Source: Dimorphilus gyrociliatus
Taxonomy: Eukaryota > Annelida > Polychaeta > Dinophilidae
Assembly: GCA_904063045.1 (NCBI GenBank)
Contig: CAJFCJ010000003.1
Coordinates: forward strand, 1,984,001-2,048,000
DNA: 64,000 bases
Direction of reading: 5' to 3'
In this document: piece after piece, positions 35,549 through 46,900 of the stretch
Layout: every line of letters begins with the position of its first letter
Position numbering within the stretch: position 1 is the first letter of the stretch
Notes under the pieces: generated by a model
Databases searched by the model: none
What the model saw: only the letters and a program-made list of their open reading frames with translations
What the model was told of the DNA's origin: nothing
Made by a program: the position numbers and the translations under genes

Positions 35549-38500
35549 ATGAATTTTAGCGACCTTGTTTTTAATGATTCCATTAATAGCAGTCAGGTAA
35601 GTCTTTAGACTTGTAATAAAGAAATAATTTCAACTTTCTTTTGACTCATCAGGGAATTGCGGATGGAATTCCATTTATTTTGATGCTACAAATAGAGCGC
35701 GCCCTAACAACCGAATGGAGAGCTTTTGTGGCATCATTTGATTCAACAATATATAAAATAAAGTAAAATATCTATCATAACATGTTAAAATTTAATACAA
35801 ATTTAATTTTCTCTACCGTTCTTATATCATGCTTGTTTGATAGAGACAGTGATAGAGAAAAAGCTGCAATGTCCGAACATAAAGCAGAGGGAAGTGCTAT
35901 TAGGGAAATAATAAAGAGATTTAAATGTAGGAATATGCCAGTTGACATTTTTGCTAAAAGTATATTCAATATAGAATGTAACGAAGCATTGATGGTGTTA
36001 TTTAATCCAAAATGTGTTACAATTATTGACGACTTGTCAGATGAAGATCTTGAAATTTTAGAAGATGAAGTGCTATGCCTAAAAGTGAAAGCTACTGGTA
36101 TTCCAATTCCAAATTATCAATGGTTTCAAGATGAAAAATTAATAGAAGGACAGACGTGTCCTGTGTTACATATCGATAAGTTGAGGTAGAAAATATTAAT
36201 AATATTAAATATCTATAATTCACAAATTTAACTGTTTAGATTATCGGATTCTGGTAAATATTATTGCAAATTTACGCAGGACAGCATTGGTCAAAAAATA
36301 TTTTCTAAGACAAAAAATTTGCGAGTCATAGCACTTCCAGGAATAAGACCATCCATGAGAGGGATTTCAGAGAACAATAACCAAGATTGCGTTCAATCAC
36401 AGCAAGATTTTAATTTTTTGAAGAATCTTCCTGAACGTATCTCGATAACAGGAGGAGGCGTTGAAGAATTTTCATTAATTGTGAGTGGGAAAGAGAATTT
36501 AAAATTCATGTGGTTCGCTAATAACGTTGCAATAGGTTGTTATGAACATTCATATAGAAATAAGCAATTACCCTTACTTTTTTTTACTGTTTTTAAATTC
36601 AGATGATTTCATCTTCACTGTTAAAGACGGACCTGCTTGTTCTTGTCGTGAAAATCATGATCAAAGATGCTTGTTTTCAAATGTAGCACCAGTGAACATG
36701 TTGAAAAAATCAACAATATCTATCAATACACATAATGTTGACTCTTATGTCGAATATAAAATACAATGCCTTGTTAGAAGCACCTCTAGTAAAATGTCAA
36801 AAATTTCCAATACGATGCATTTCATTTGTGATCATAGGAGCTCTAACTTTCGTCCAGCACAAAAAATAGCTCTACTTTTTGGTGTTTCTGAATATCATTT
36901 CTCTACACAATTGAAGCCTATTGAAAAGAAGATGCAAAAATTGGAACAAGCGCTGGAATCTTTAGAATATGAAACTTATTCATTCTTAAATATTAATAAA
37001 TCTGAAATGGAGCAAGCTATTGAATTAATCAAAAAATTCATTCAACCAAATGCTTATTGTTTGTATACTTTAAACAAAATTAGTCCAATAACTGTATCAT
37101 TTGTTTTCTTTCATTAGTTTTGTTCTATTACGTTGGACATGGCTTTACTCGTGAAAGTTCGCCAACGACCTACTTAACAGATCCAGATTCAGATCTTCGC
37201 AATGAAAACACTTGTCTGACCGATGATTACATATTCAATAGTCTTAACAGTAATGAATTTTTCGTTGAGTTACGATACATTTACACTACTAGCACCTTTA
37301 ACAGATTGTCAGAAGATGCTAAATTCCGTCTTCGTCTTCGATACATGCAGAATGAACAGCGCTAGGTATATTTCTTATATTTCTAATATTTGTATTTATT
37401 TTTCACTAACTGGTTATATGTTAAGCTGCGAAAATGGCAGAAATGGCGAAATTCCGAGTGTTAAGGAATCAAGGACAGATAACGGATACTTGAAACTATA
37501 TGCAACGTAAGTGAAGAATAAAGTAACAAATAAAATAGAATTGATTTAGCAACAATTGTACAAATAGAGCTTACGGCTTAATGAACTATATACAAACGGA
37601 TGAAAATGCTAAAAGTTTTGTAGATTACTTCAGTAAGTCGTTAATATAGAATTTCTGTTTATATTTAAAAGAGAACTAAATTAATTATTAAATTTTTTTA
37701 AAATTCAACATATAGTTGAAAATATTGAGCTCAGTTTGTCTCAGCTGATATTGCGAGTACAGCAATGTAAGTTATTTTTTAATATATATTGTGGTATGTT
37801 TTTATTTTAGCGACTATCCATTTAGCACTTCTTCAAACTTCTAATCCACAACTCTCGCAGAAAATTCATTCTGATGTCACAATCAATTTGAAAAGAAGTT
37901 TAGCTGATAAAATTTCATTGGACCCTAATTCAAGTGTAATAAAAAGGAAAGATATGTATATAAGTGAGAGAATGCATGATTAAACTTAAATTTATTTGAG
38001 ATAAATTTCTTATTGACTTCAGAAAATGCTGTTGCAAGAGCTATACCACAATGCAGATCCCAAGAAGGCCGATGGCTGGACTCGAACCACTTTGGAATCA
38101 GATATAAACTTATCAAAGAATTTTCTAATGTTTTAGTGGTACATATTCTATGGAAAGAAAAAGAAGGATACTATAATTCAAATATTATAGTGAATACCGA
38201 GGAAGATAACGGAATTGAATGTGGTAAAGATGAGAATATATCTATTGCCCATAATTATAGGAATAAATATTTTATTTTCAAGAATTTACAGAGATTTGAA
38301 TCAGTTAGTTTTTCATTATTTCTTAATCAATTGCAAATTCTAAAAGTGAATTTTTCTTTACTTTCAGTTTAAAGGATGGGAGCAAAAATTTTATTTCATA
38401 GGAGAGAATGCTATGGGAAAACCTCTAGGGAAAATTCCATTTTCTCTCAGCTTCAAAAAACCTCTGATCATTGCTCTAAAGACACATTTTACAAACTTAA

Positions 38501-38571
38501 ACAATCCAGAAACTGTCAGGACTCGAAGAGCAGAGGAAAACACTGACGCTTCTGACGACAGCCATTGCTAG
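35549..38571 (+). CDS. MALT1: MALT1-type paracaspase
   Basis: Multi-exon gene. The order follows metazoan MALT1: a short N-terminal death-domain-like region (35549-36030), an Ig domain (VLCLKVKATGIPIPNYQWF, then DSGKYYCKF), a second Ig-like stretch (36430-36830), the caspase-like domain starting KIALLFGVSEYHFS (36870), and a C-terminal Ig-like region (about 38030-38570). The catalytic His is in VLFYYVGHGF (37125-37150) and the catalytic Cys in FVFDTCRMN (37335-37360); an intron at 37255-37310 separates these. MALT1 cleaves after Arg and signals in CARD-BCL10 pathways; invertebrate paracaspases are widespread but their roles are less clear. No long vertebrate-type C-terminal extension is seen. 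Exon edges in the Ig region are approximate. Confidence 0.9.
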
Positions 38572-38982
38572 TAACGGAATAGATTGAGCCATAAATCTTT
38601 AAACTTATTTATATAAAAAAAACTCCGTCTAATTTCTCTCAGTAATGAGAAGAGAAGATTGTATTGTTTTCTTATAAAATCTAAAGTTATGTGAATAAAA
38701 AGTTAGTCACACCTTTAGTACGAATTTTAAAAGCCTAATTTTAGCATGTGTCTCATTAGTTTGTATTCATTCGAAATAGAACAAAATCCTTAAACACTCT
38801 GAATAGAACATAGAATAGTATCACAAAGAAAACGCTTTTGATGACATACTTTATCAACTGTATGTTGTGAGTGTCGCGTTCGGTAGTTATAAACTGTCAA
38901 GTGCTTGAGTTTAAGAGATATAAAGAGATTTAATTGTAAATGAGCGTTACTTCATTTTATCAGTAAACATATAAGAAAAGCA
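38572..38982. other. Convergent intergenic region
   Basis: This 411-bp AT-rich stretch between converging genes contains a plus-strand AATAAA (about 38694) suited to the paracaspase mRNA. No other element is recognised. Confidence 0.4.
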
Positions 38983-40799
38983 TCAGCTTATATAGAAATA
39001 CATAAATGCCAAAACTACAACTAATATTATAATAAAGCAAATTAAAAATGTAATGCACAGCCTATTGCCTTTAGATTTGAAGCGTGGCTCAACAGAGTTA
39101 GATGTTGCTCTACTTAATGAGGAGGTGGCAATATTCGAAAAATTATTATCTCTTCCTTTAACGAAGATTCTAACATATATTAACCAATCTTCCCATTTTG
39201 TGCTTGTTTCCGCCATATTCCATGTTTTTATTGCTTCTGGTCCCAATCTCTTCTGGCCTCCGCTCGACATTCTTGTAGGAACTGTTTCCACTCCCCACAA
39301 TAAAGTATCTTATAAAGATAAAACAAATTAATAAATTCGTTCGGCGCACGAAGTATTTGATGTAGTATACCTGAATTGTCTAACCAAGACGACACTCGTT
39401 CTACAGTCTTGGAAAAAGATTCGTACTTAACAACTTCCTCTTCATTTGTAAAAGGAAGGGAAACCGGGGCAAAAGTCATTTTCGTGATTTGGATAGGTTC
39501 GTTGGGATTTAATGTTATTTCCGATGATCCTTTGGCGTAAAAGATTCGAATTATCTGGAAATAGAATGTTGGATTCGCTGCATCAGGCCTACTACTATGT
39601 TCTGTATAAAAACACCTCTGGGAATTCAGATTTTTATCGTGTCCTGTGTAAACACAAATATCATAAATGAGCTTATTTTTACAAACAATATAGTAAATTA
39701 CCTTTTTGTTTAATGAATAGAGTTTGAATATTTATCATTCTATGAGAATTTGCCTCTGGGGTAGCCAGCCAAGAATTAACTTTCTCCATTAAAGATGTGA
39801 ATGTTCCTGGATTCTGAATTTTAGGTAAGAAATCCTTAAATGCAATTTCTTCGTGAGCAGGAAACATTTCAACAAAAAAGAGTCTTAAAAAGAAACCAAA
39901 CTCCCTTGTTTTGCTAGAGTATTCCTGCCAATAAGTTGAACCAGAGTTTATTTTGCCATTTTTAGTTCGAGCAATTAGAGTTTCTAAATTCAATATTTTT
40001 CCAGCTATTGGCGAAGTCTTTAGAGACTTGTTAACTTTTCTTATTAAAAAGTTTATGGTTTCTGAACGGTCTAGTGGTGAGAAATCAAACATTCCGATTT
40101 GTAAAGGACTGCTTAAAGGGTTCCGTGGATGGATCCATAATCTCAATCCTCTTAAATATTTATTTTTCGTATTAGCTGAGAAGCTTTTTATTCTCATAAC
40201 TGCGTCCGTATTATTGACCTTGAATTTACGCGGATTTTAAAACATATTTATTTAAAAAATTCTATTTCCTTTGTTCCCTTAATCTCCAATTCGAGATAAC
40301 CCGTTAAAAGGACATAAAGAGTTAATATTTTAAAAGACTCGTTTGATCTCCTATCTCATTTAGAATAATAATTTAGTATAATATCTAATTAAACTAATTA
40401 AATAAGTCATTGTTAAAGTTTAACTGTTTGTCTGTTAAGTTTGTACTAGATAATAATTTCTTTAATTCGGTTATAAATCCGCTTAAAAACCTGTTCAACT
40501 GTTGCTGAACACCAAGTAACTGTTTCGCATTTGTAAACGCCCATTGATGGATTCTGTAGAAGCCATTGATTGGCCTTTTTAATTAATCCTTTAAAATTTC
40601 CGATGGTTTTAACTTGATCCGGATTTTTTACATGTGGTGTAAAATCAACAAAGCTTAATTTCCATGAATGTTCAACGTTCTGAACGGGCGGAGGATATCT
40701 TGTACTGTTTATTACTTCCTCGTAGCTTGGTGGTAAAATTGAGAAATCGAAAGATGAGTGAGAAGACGAATCACTAGACTCATCGGGAGTTTCCATCAT
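38983..40799 (-). CDS. Unrecognised repeated-domain, tail-anchored membrane protein
   Basis: I do not recognise this family. The N-terminus is Ser/Asp-rich and contains PPSYEEV (a PPxY motif). A domain of about 100 residues then recurs three or four times: WKLSFVDFTPHVKN...LIKKANQWLLQNPSMGVYKCETV (40640-40510), FDFSPLDRSE...LIRKVNKSL...ILNLETL (40090-39965), FKDFLPKIQNPGTFTSLMEKVNSWL...MINIQTLF (39845-39710), and a weaker copy with VERVSSWLDNSG (39400). Between copies lie aromatic strings such as YLRGLRLWIHP and WLIYVRIFV. The C-terminus has one hydrophobic helix (LCITFLICFIIILVVVLAFM) and a very short tail. A phase-0 splice from about 40480 to 40228 joins the first and second blocks; two separate genes are the alternative. 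Confidence 0.6.
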
Positions 40800-43700
40800 T
40801 CTGAAATAAAGTATATTACCTGTTTTGTAGAATATTTTAAATGATATTATTTATTTTAAAGTAACCTAAAAATTTCTTTGCATGTTAGAAAAAAAAATGA
40901 GCTAAGTGAGGATTTCGATGAATTGAGTCTTTCTCTGACAACGCCCAGAAACAGGTGTGTGACTTTTGTAGAAGAGTTACCATGGATACACTACGAATGC
41001 GGGTAAAGGTGCGACAGGTGGCGTGTAGGTAATACGTCAAAATTGTAATAAATATAACTATCTTGAGAATAAATAACACCATCTTTTCTAAAACAAGAAT
41101 ATAAAAAAGTCTATATAAACGAAGAATAATTGCTTTATTTTTTTAGAATATGTCATAAAGGAGGTTCATTAGTTTTTAGCAGTCCGTTTATAGAATAAAT
41201 AACTGTGTACAATATTTATGTCTATAAATAAGAAATGTAAGAAATTTGCTGATAAATTAGTTTAAGCAAAAAAAAAGAGACGACTTCTTTTGAAAATATG
41301 CCGAGTTGCATTTTTTTTCTTTATTTTTCTATTATTTAACACTCGTCCACTTGTTAAATTATGTTGTTGGCTTCTTAATTATTTATGGCCAAACGTACAA
41401 AACTCTTTGTGTAGGAATGAATCGTAGATTCCGCGGTAAGCTCAGTTAATGAGAATATAAATATACTTAGCTGCAAGTAAATGATAAGGGACTAAATACT
41501 TTTGAATATTTCAATTAAAACTATATGTTAATAAAACTTTAAAAGAGTATGGTTTCAAAGATTTGCAGAGAACAGTTATACTTCGCTATCTTTTAAATCT
41601 AATGGTGTAAGAATTTCTAAGCTTATTGCAATCAACTCTGAAAAGAGTTGAAGAAAGTAAACTGATGTGCTCTAGTTATTTTCATATCATATATAGTACA
41701 GAGCTAGGAAGTAAGACGTTCTAAATCTATTAAAATAATTCCTTTATTACGTTTGATATTCTCTAAATAAAAACGTGTTACCGCTTCTCTTTGGCTTTAA
41801 TCGCCTATCCGATCTTATACCCTTACAATGCTCTGCAGCAGTTCATTAAAGCTGCGCAGGGAAACATTTGTTGCTTTTTTTATCAAATAGGGCTATCATA
41901 TTTAATTTTCCTTTATTTGACAACAATTCACTAATAGCTGCTATTTAATCGTATTCAGAGTATTCCTAGACTTCGTATTGTTAAATCCAAATGAAAGGTC
42001 TTATCTTTTCCTTAGAAAAACTTTTCTTTAGATATTCAGTAATCCACTTCCATTCTCCTTATAGATATCCTTTTTATATAGAAAGCTAATAGAACAATTT
42101 TTCGTATTAAAATATATTATTTGATAATAGCTTCATAAACTTTTTCGGGAAGAGAAGTTTGTTCAACTTTTGATATTGCTTATGTAAATATTCAAAAGCC
42201 CTTATCATTCATGTCCCAAAACATACAAAGGAGATCGGAATCTGTGTAAAGATCTGTTTTCATTTCATGATTCATGCAGACCTTGTGTCAATTATATTTG
42301 GTAAAAAGATATTATAGAATGAAATGTTTCTTCTAACAAGTCTAAAGTGAATTTTTCATCTGCTCAATTTAATTCCTAAGCGTATTACAAAAACCAACAT
42401 TTCCTTAGTATCATATCCTGTTAACTTATCTTTACATTCTTTTCACCGTATGACGACATCGTTAACAACTTTGCATCTATACAGGTTTCTCTTAAATTCC
42501 AATCTTTAATAAACCATTCCTTCTTGTAAGGTTAAATACTGAATATGTTATATGTTATACTGTCAACCGGAGCTAGTATTAGATATACAAACTAACTTAA
42601 TTAAGTATTGTAAAATTTTCTGGAGAAGTAAAAGAGCTAAAAGGAGTATTTTGCCGCATCATATTTTATTCATTATAATCATTTATGTATTGAACCAGGG
42701 TAAATATCAACCATATGGTATTTTGATGATTATCAAACAACTCAGCTGACCAATTTATAGAAGATCGAATCATTTGACTGATTGCTCTCGATAAACAGTT
42801 TAAAATTATGATTCTGGTAGCCGATAGATGGCAGTATTAAAGGTTTAAAGATAAAAATTAAATGAGTAAAAGAAGAAGAAAAATCAAAGCAATAAAATGA
42901 GCATGCTGTAATTAATTTTACACTAATATCCACAATACAAAAAAAGCACACGAACAGGAAATAGCGAGTGGATTCTGGCATGTTGTCAGCTCGTGCTAAA
43001 CGACTAAGCGCAGCGAATATCGCTTAAATATTTACCCAACTTACACGCAAACACGCTCATTTTCTCTAATGAACACAACCAGCAAGATGGGAAATAATTC
43101 CAATCGGAATGTTCAATTTAATAACAGATTCTCAGTTCTCAGGATTCATACGAAAAAAGCTTCATCTCAAAGAACTATTTACTATAAGAAGGTTAAACCT
43201 AGTTTTAATATATAATATACTAAATTCGATCGAACCCGATTTGCCTTTCTTCCAAACGCCCTTTGCCTCCTTAATCCCACACTCATCTGACGCCTAAAAC
43301 GATTTCGGCTAAGCCTATAATGGTAGCGTCGCCGGCGTCGCTTGACCTCTCGGAAGCAAAATCTTCAGTCATAAGCGACGGTCCCACGCTCTGGGCGTCT
43401 AATGCCTACATTTTTCTTCTCTTCAACATTTCTGCAGTCTAATCGCCTTAGATGAGGTACTCATCACGCGAAGTAGGCCGTTTCAGGAGCTGTTGCTTTT
43501 CTTTATCAACTTAAAAGCATTATGTACTTGCCGAGTTGAAAAATTAAGTCATTTACGATCTTTTTTTTCTGTTTTAAAATTGAAATATTCATTTAAATTG
43601 ATATATTCTTGCATTTTCCTTATAAACTACTTTTTCAAGATTTATTCCTTTTATACTTTCTTGAAAATGTAGTAACCTTAAATATTTTATTTCATATTTT

Positions 43701-43912
43701 CATCGTATTTATACGTTAATTTGGAAACACCAACGAAAAGGATTAATCTCTTAATGCCCTTTAATCTACGTGACACGTTGCTTAATAGCAGTAATTAAAT
43801 TCTAGAGATGAATGGAGGAATCGAAGGAGGTGTGGCTTAATTTATTCCTTGGCGCCTCCTATTGGTTAAAAATCCTCTCCGTTTCTTGATTCACTTGTGT
43901 AAATCTATCGGT
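40800..43912. promoter_or_regulatory. Gene-poor upstream region of dmbx
   Basis: About 3.1 kb with no gene, in a window where most gaps are under 600 bp. A 5' UTR exon for the minus-strand neighbour ends near 40803. Near dmbx the sequence has GATTAATC (43742) and a CCAAT-type ATTGG at 43861. A GC-richer patch with repeated GCG/CGC words is at 43290-43420. This is a reasonable location for developmental enhancers. Confidence 0.45.
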
Positions 43913-46900
43913 ATGGACGGAACTGGAAATGTTCCTGTTTCAGGGCACGGCAGCTTTGGTTTTGGAAGCAACGGACTTCAGTGAGTACATTTTAATTTAT
44001 TATATCTTAAATCACTATTAACTTAAGATACGCGTAATGGTTCAAATAATTTCAATATAGAATGATTATCAATATTATAATATCAAGAAATATTTCTTAA
44101 AATATAAAGTCTAAGAAGAAATAAATTAAATTTTTTTTTAGAGAAAAAGAGCATCATTTTTTTTTCAAAAAAACAATTTAACAAAAGTTTATTAAAGACT
44201 TATAAGCAATTATAAACGACCTCAAGTGAAAATTAATTATTCACATCCTCATATGAATATACATAAGAGACAAACTTTAAACATTAAAATATTTTGTAAA
44301 TGGAAAACTTTTTTTAAAGATGGATCTCTATCGTAAAAAAAATGTCTTGAATGAATAGGAGAAACTGGCAAAAAATAAGATTATCTTTGGGGAAAAAATG
44401 ATCAATTGAATATTTTAAAATGTGAAAAATTTCCATTTCACTAACAATGTTTATATTATATTAAAAATAAATCCAACAACAAAAAACTCGAAAAAAAATC
44501 AATACCGATCAAGAGCAATTCACTTATTTGCCCATTTCTAAAAAGCGCTTAATTCCACTCGAACTAGACTAAAACCGTCTTAAAATGTTTAAATCGACGG
44601 ATTAATTAAGCAAAAATGCTCAGAAAGCAATTAACGCCAGTATAAACAAGAGGATTATGGTTTAATTTGCGAATTGTTTATTTCAATTATTATGGCTTAA
44701 GCTCAGATCCTTAACGTTAATTATTTAAATAAAAAAAACATATTTTCATCTTGTAAATAAGGAAAGAAGTCTTGAAAAAGACTATAATAATTGTTAAAGC
44801 GGGCGAATTTGTGAACTTGATGCCGTATGGTTTAAAAAATTAAATGGTGCGTATCGGATGATGAAAGATTATAGCGCTTCTAAAAGCTTACGGCAAAGAA
44901 AAATCCGGTTTGAGACGGATAAATAAATCAGAGCTATATCATTTGTGCAAAAAGCCGATTAAAACGCCTATAATTTGCATATCCGTGTTCAATATCCGAA
45001 TCTTTCAAAGCTGAAACACGTTAAGTAAACTTTTAAAAAAGAAATCAATATAGAATAAGAAAATTTGATGAGAAAATTATTTTAAGTAGATAACAAGTGG
45101 TTTGTGGTTGTGCTTCTTTAATTCAAAAAATAAATGCGGAAGTACCGAGACATAGGTTAACATTCATGAACATAATTGTAAAATCTTTTAAAAAAATATC
45201 TAAGTAAATGAAAAAATAACATTAAAATATTTATTGCAACTGTTCAATAGGCTTATTCTCTTTTTTTTTCGTTATCTTTTCTTTAAAATAAAAAAGAACG
45301 ATAATTAGATGTTTTATACTAGAGAGCATCGTCTCAAATAAGCATGTAAATAAACGTTAAAAAAACGATAATGCGTGCCAGGAATTAAAGAGCTTTAACC
45401 AATAGAATCATTAGTTGTTTTTGTTTTTTCTTTCTATCTCTTTTCCATGAGGTTCAAAGGATCGAAAGAAACTTAATCAAACATAATAAATTTTTAATTG
45501 TCAAAGAAATAAACTGATAATGTAAATACAAAAAAAAAACGAAAATGAAATAAAAGTATGGAAAACATTAGGCTATATCGTATTACAAAGCTTCGCAATG
45601 TTAAGTCACTAATGATTTGAATATCCGCCTCGAGCACTCATCGAATGAGATCTACCCACGTTAAGCAAACTCGTTCAAAAAATTTTGAACAATAAAACAC
45701 CAAATAATCCGAAAGGGATTATCTGTGAGAATGTGTGAGAAAATACCGGAAATAAAACTCTCTTAATTTGCATATCGGCGTCAAACATATTTACACATAT
45801 ATATCAACATATATATATATATATATTTAAATGCGTCAAATAAGGCCTAAACACGTTTCGCAAACTCGCGCCAACAATAAGAGAAAAAAAATCTGAAACG
45901 CGGATTATCGGTGAGAAGGAACATGTAAAATCAACAAAGCCTTATGGCGCATTTTCGGCTAGCAAATCCGTGTGTTTTTTGGCACCTTTGTGCGCGTAAT
46001 TCGAGCCGAACACGTCGTAATTATTCCAACACGTTCTAGGTGCACGTTTTGCTAAGGCACTTTCAATAACTGATCCGAACCTATTCAAATATATCATGTC
46101 TTCGTCTCCTTTAAAGGAGTGCTTGTCAGTGAGTAATGTACCATTGGCTATTACATAACGATTTAGCATTAACATAATAGACACTCAACTGAACTCATAT
46201 TATGGGATTTTTACGACTTTTTATGTAATTCCAGTCTTACAGCGTATCACAGAGCATTTCGCCGACAAAGACGTGTTCTTAGTCCGCGTAATGCGCTTAG
46301 CGCTAATTTTTTTACATTACCCTAATAACTATCAAAGAAAGGGGTCGTTGAAATTTTCATAGTCACGAGCTTCTCACAGCAAGAAATGGCATTTTTCACT
46401 TAGTCGCTTAAATATGTGGTAAGCTGAATAAACGCCCTGAGCGTCACTTCTCCGACGCCTTATTTGCCGAAACGCGAGACGGTCTCGGTCAATACACTAA
46501 AGTCGAGAGTTCTATTTGATCTGGATCGGGCGTCCCTTTTTTCTATTAGAAAAGGTGCGAAAATGAATAGGTCATGTGACTTGACAATCAAGCTTTCGGT
46601 TATATTTCACACAGGCCCCGGATATAAGTTATTTTTTTCAAATAAGTATTTCCCTTTCATTCAGTGTGTTGTAAACAGATAATTGGTTGATTTCTCCGAG
46701 GCATCCTTCAAAGTTATGAAGGCGACATTTAGAGAAAATTAGATTTATAACTATGCTAATTACCTAATATTCTAAATAATTACTCCCACGAGATAACGAT
46801 TTGAAATTAATAGACTAAATCCTCTTAACGATGCGCCATCTTTGTTTGTTTGCTAATCGATTGGGGATGATCTGTAAACTGAACGAAGATGGAATGGGTG

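Noticed and set aside
38041..38105. tRNA-like T-arm word GGTTCGAGTCC on the minus strand
   Set aside because: It lies in a paracaspase coding exon and no cloverleaf can be formed around it.
45942..46184. 80-codon minus-strand ORF in dmbx intron 1
   Set aside because: No recognisable domain, and the region is explained by the repeated regulatory-type module.
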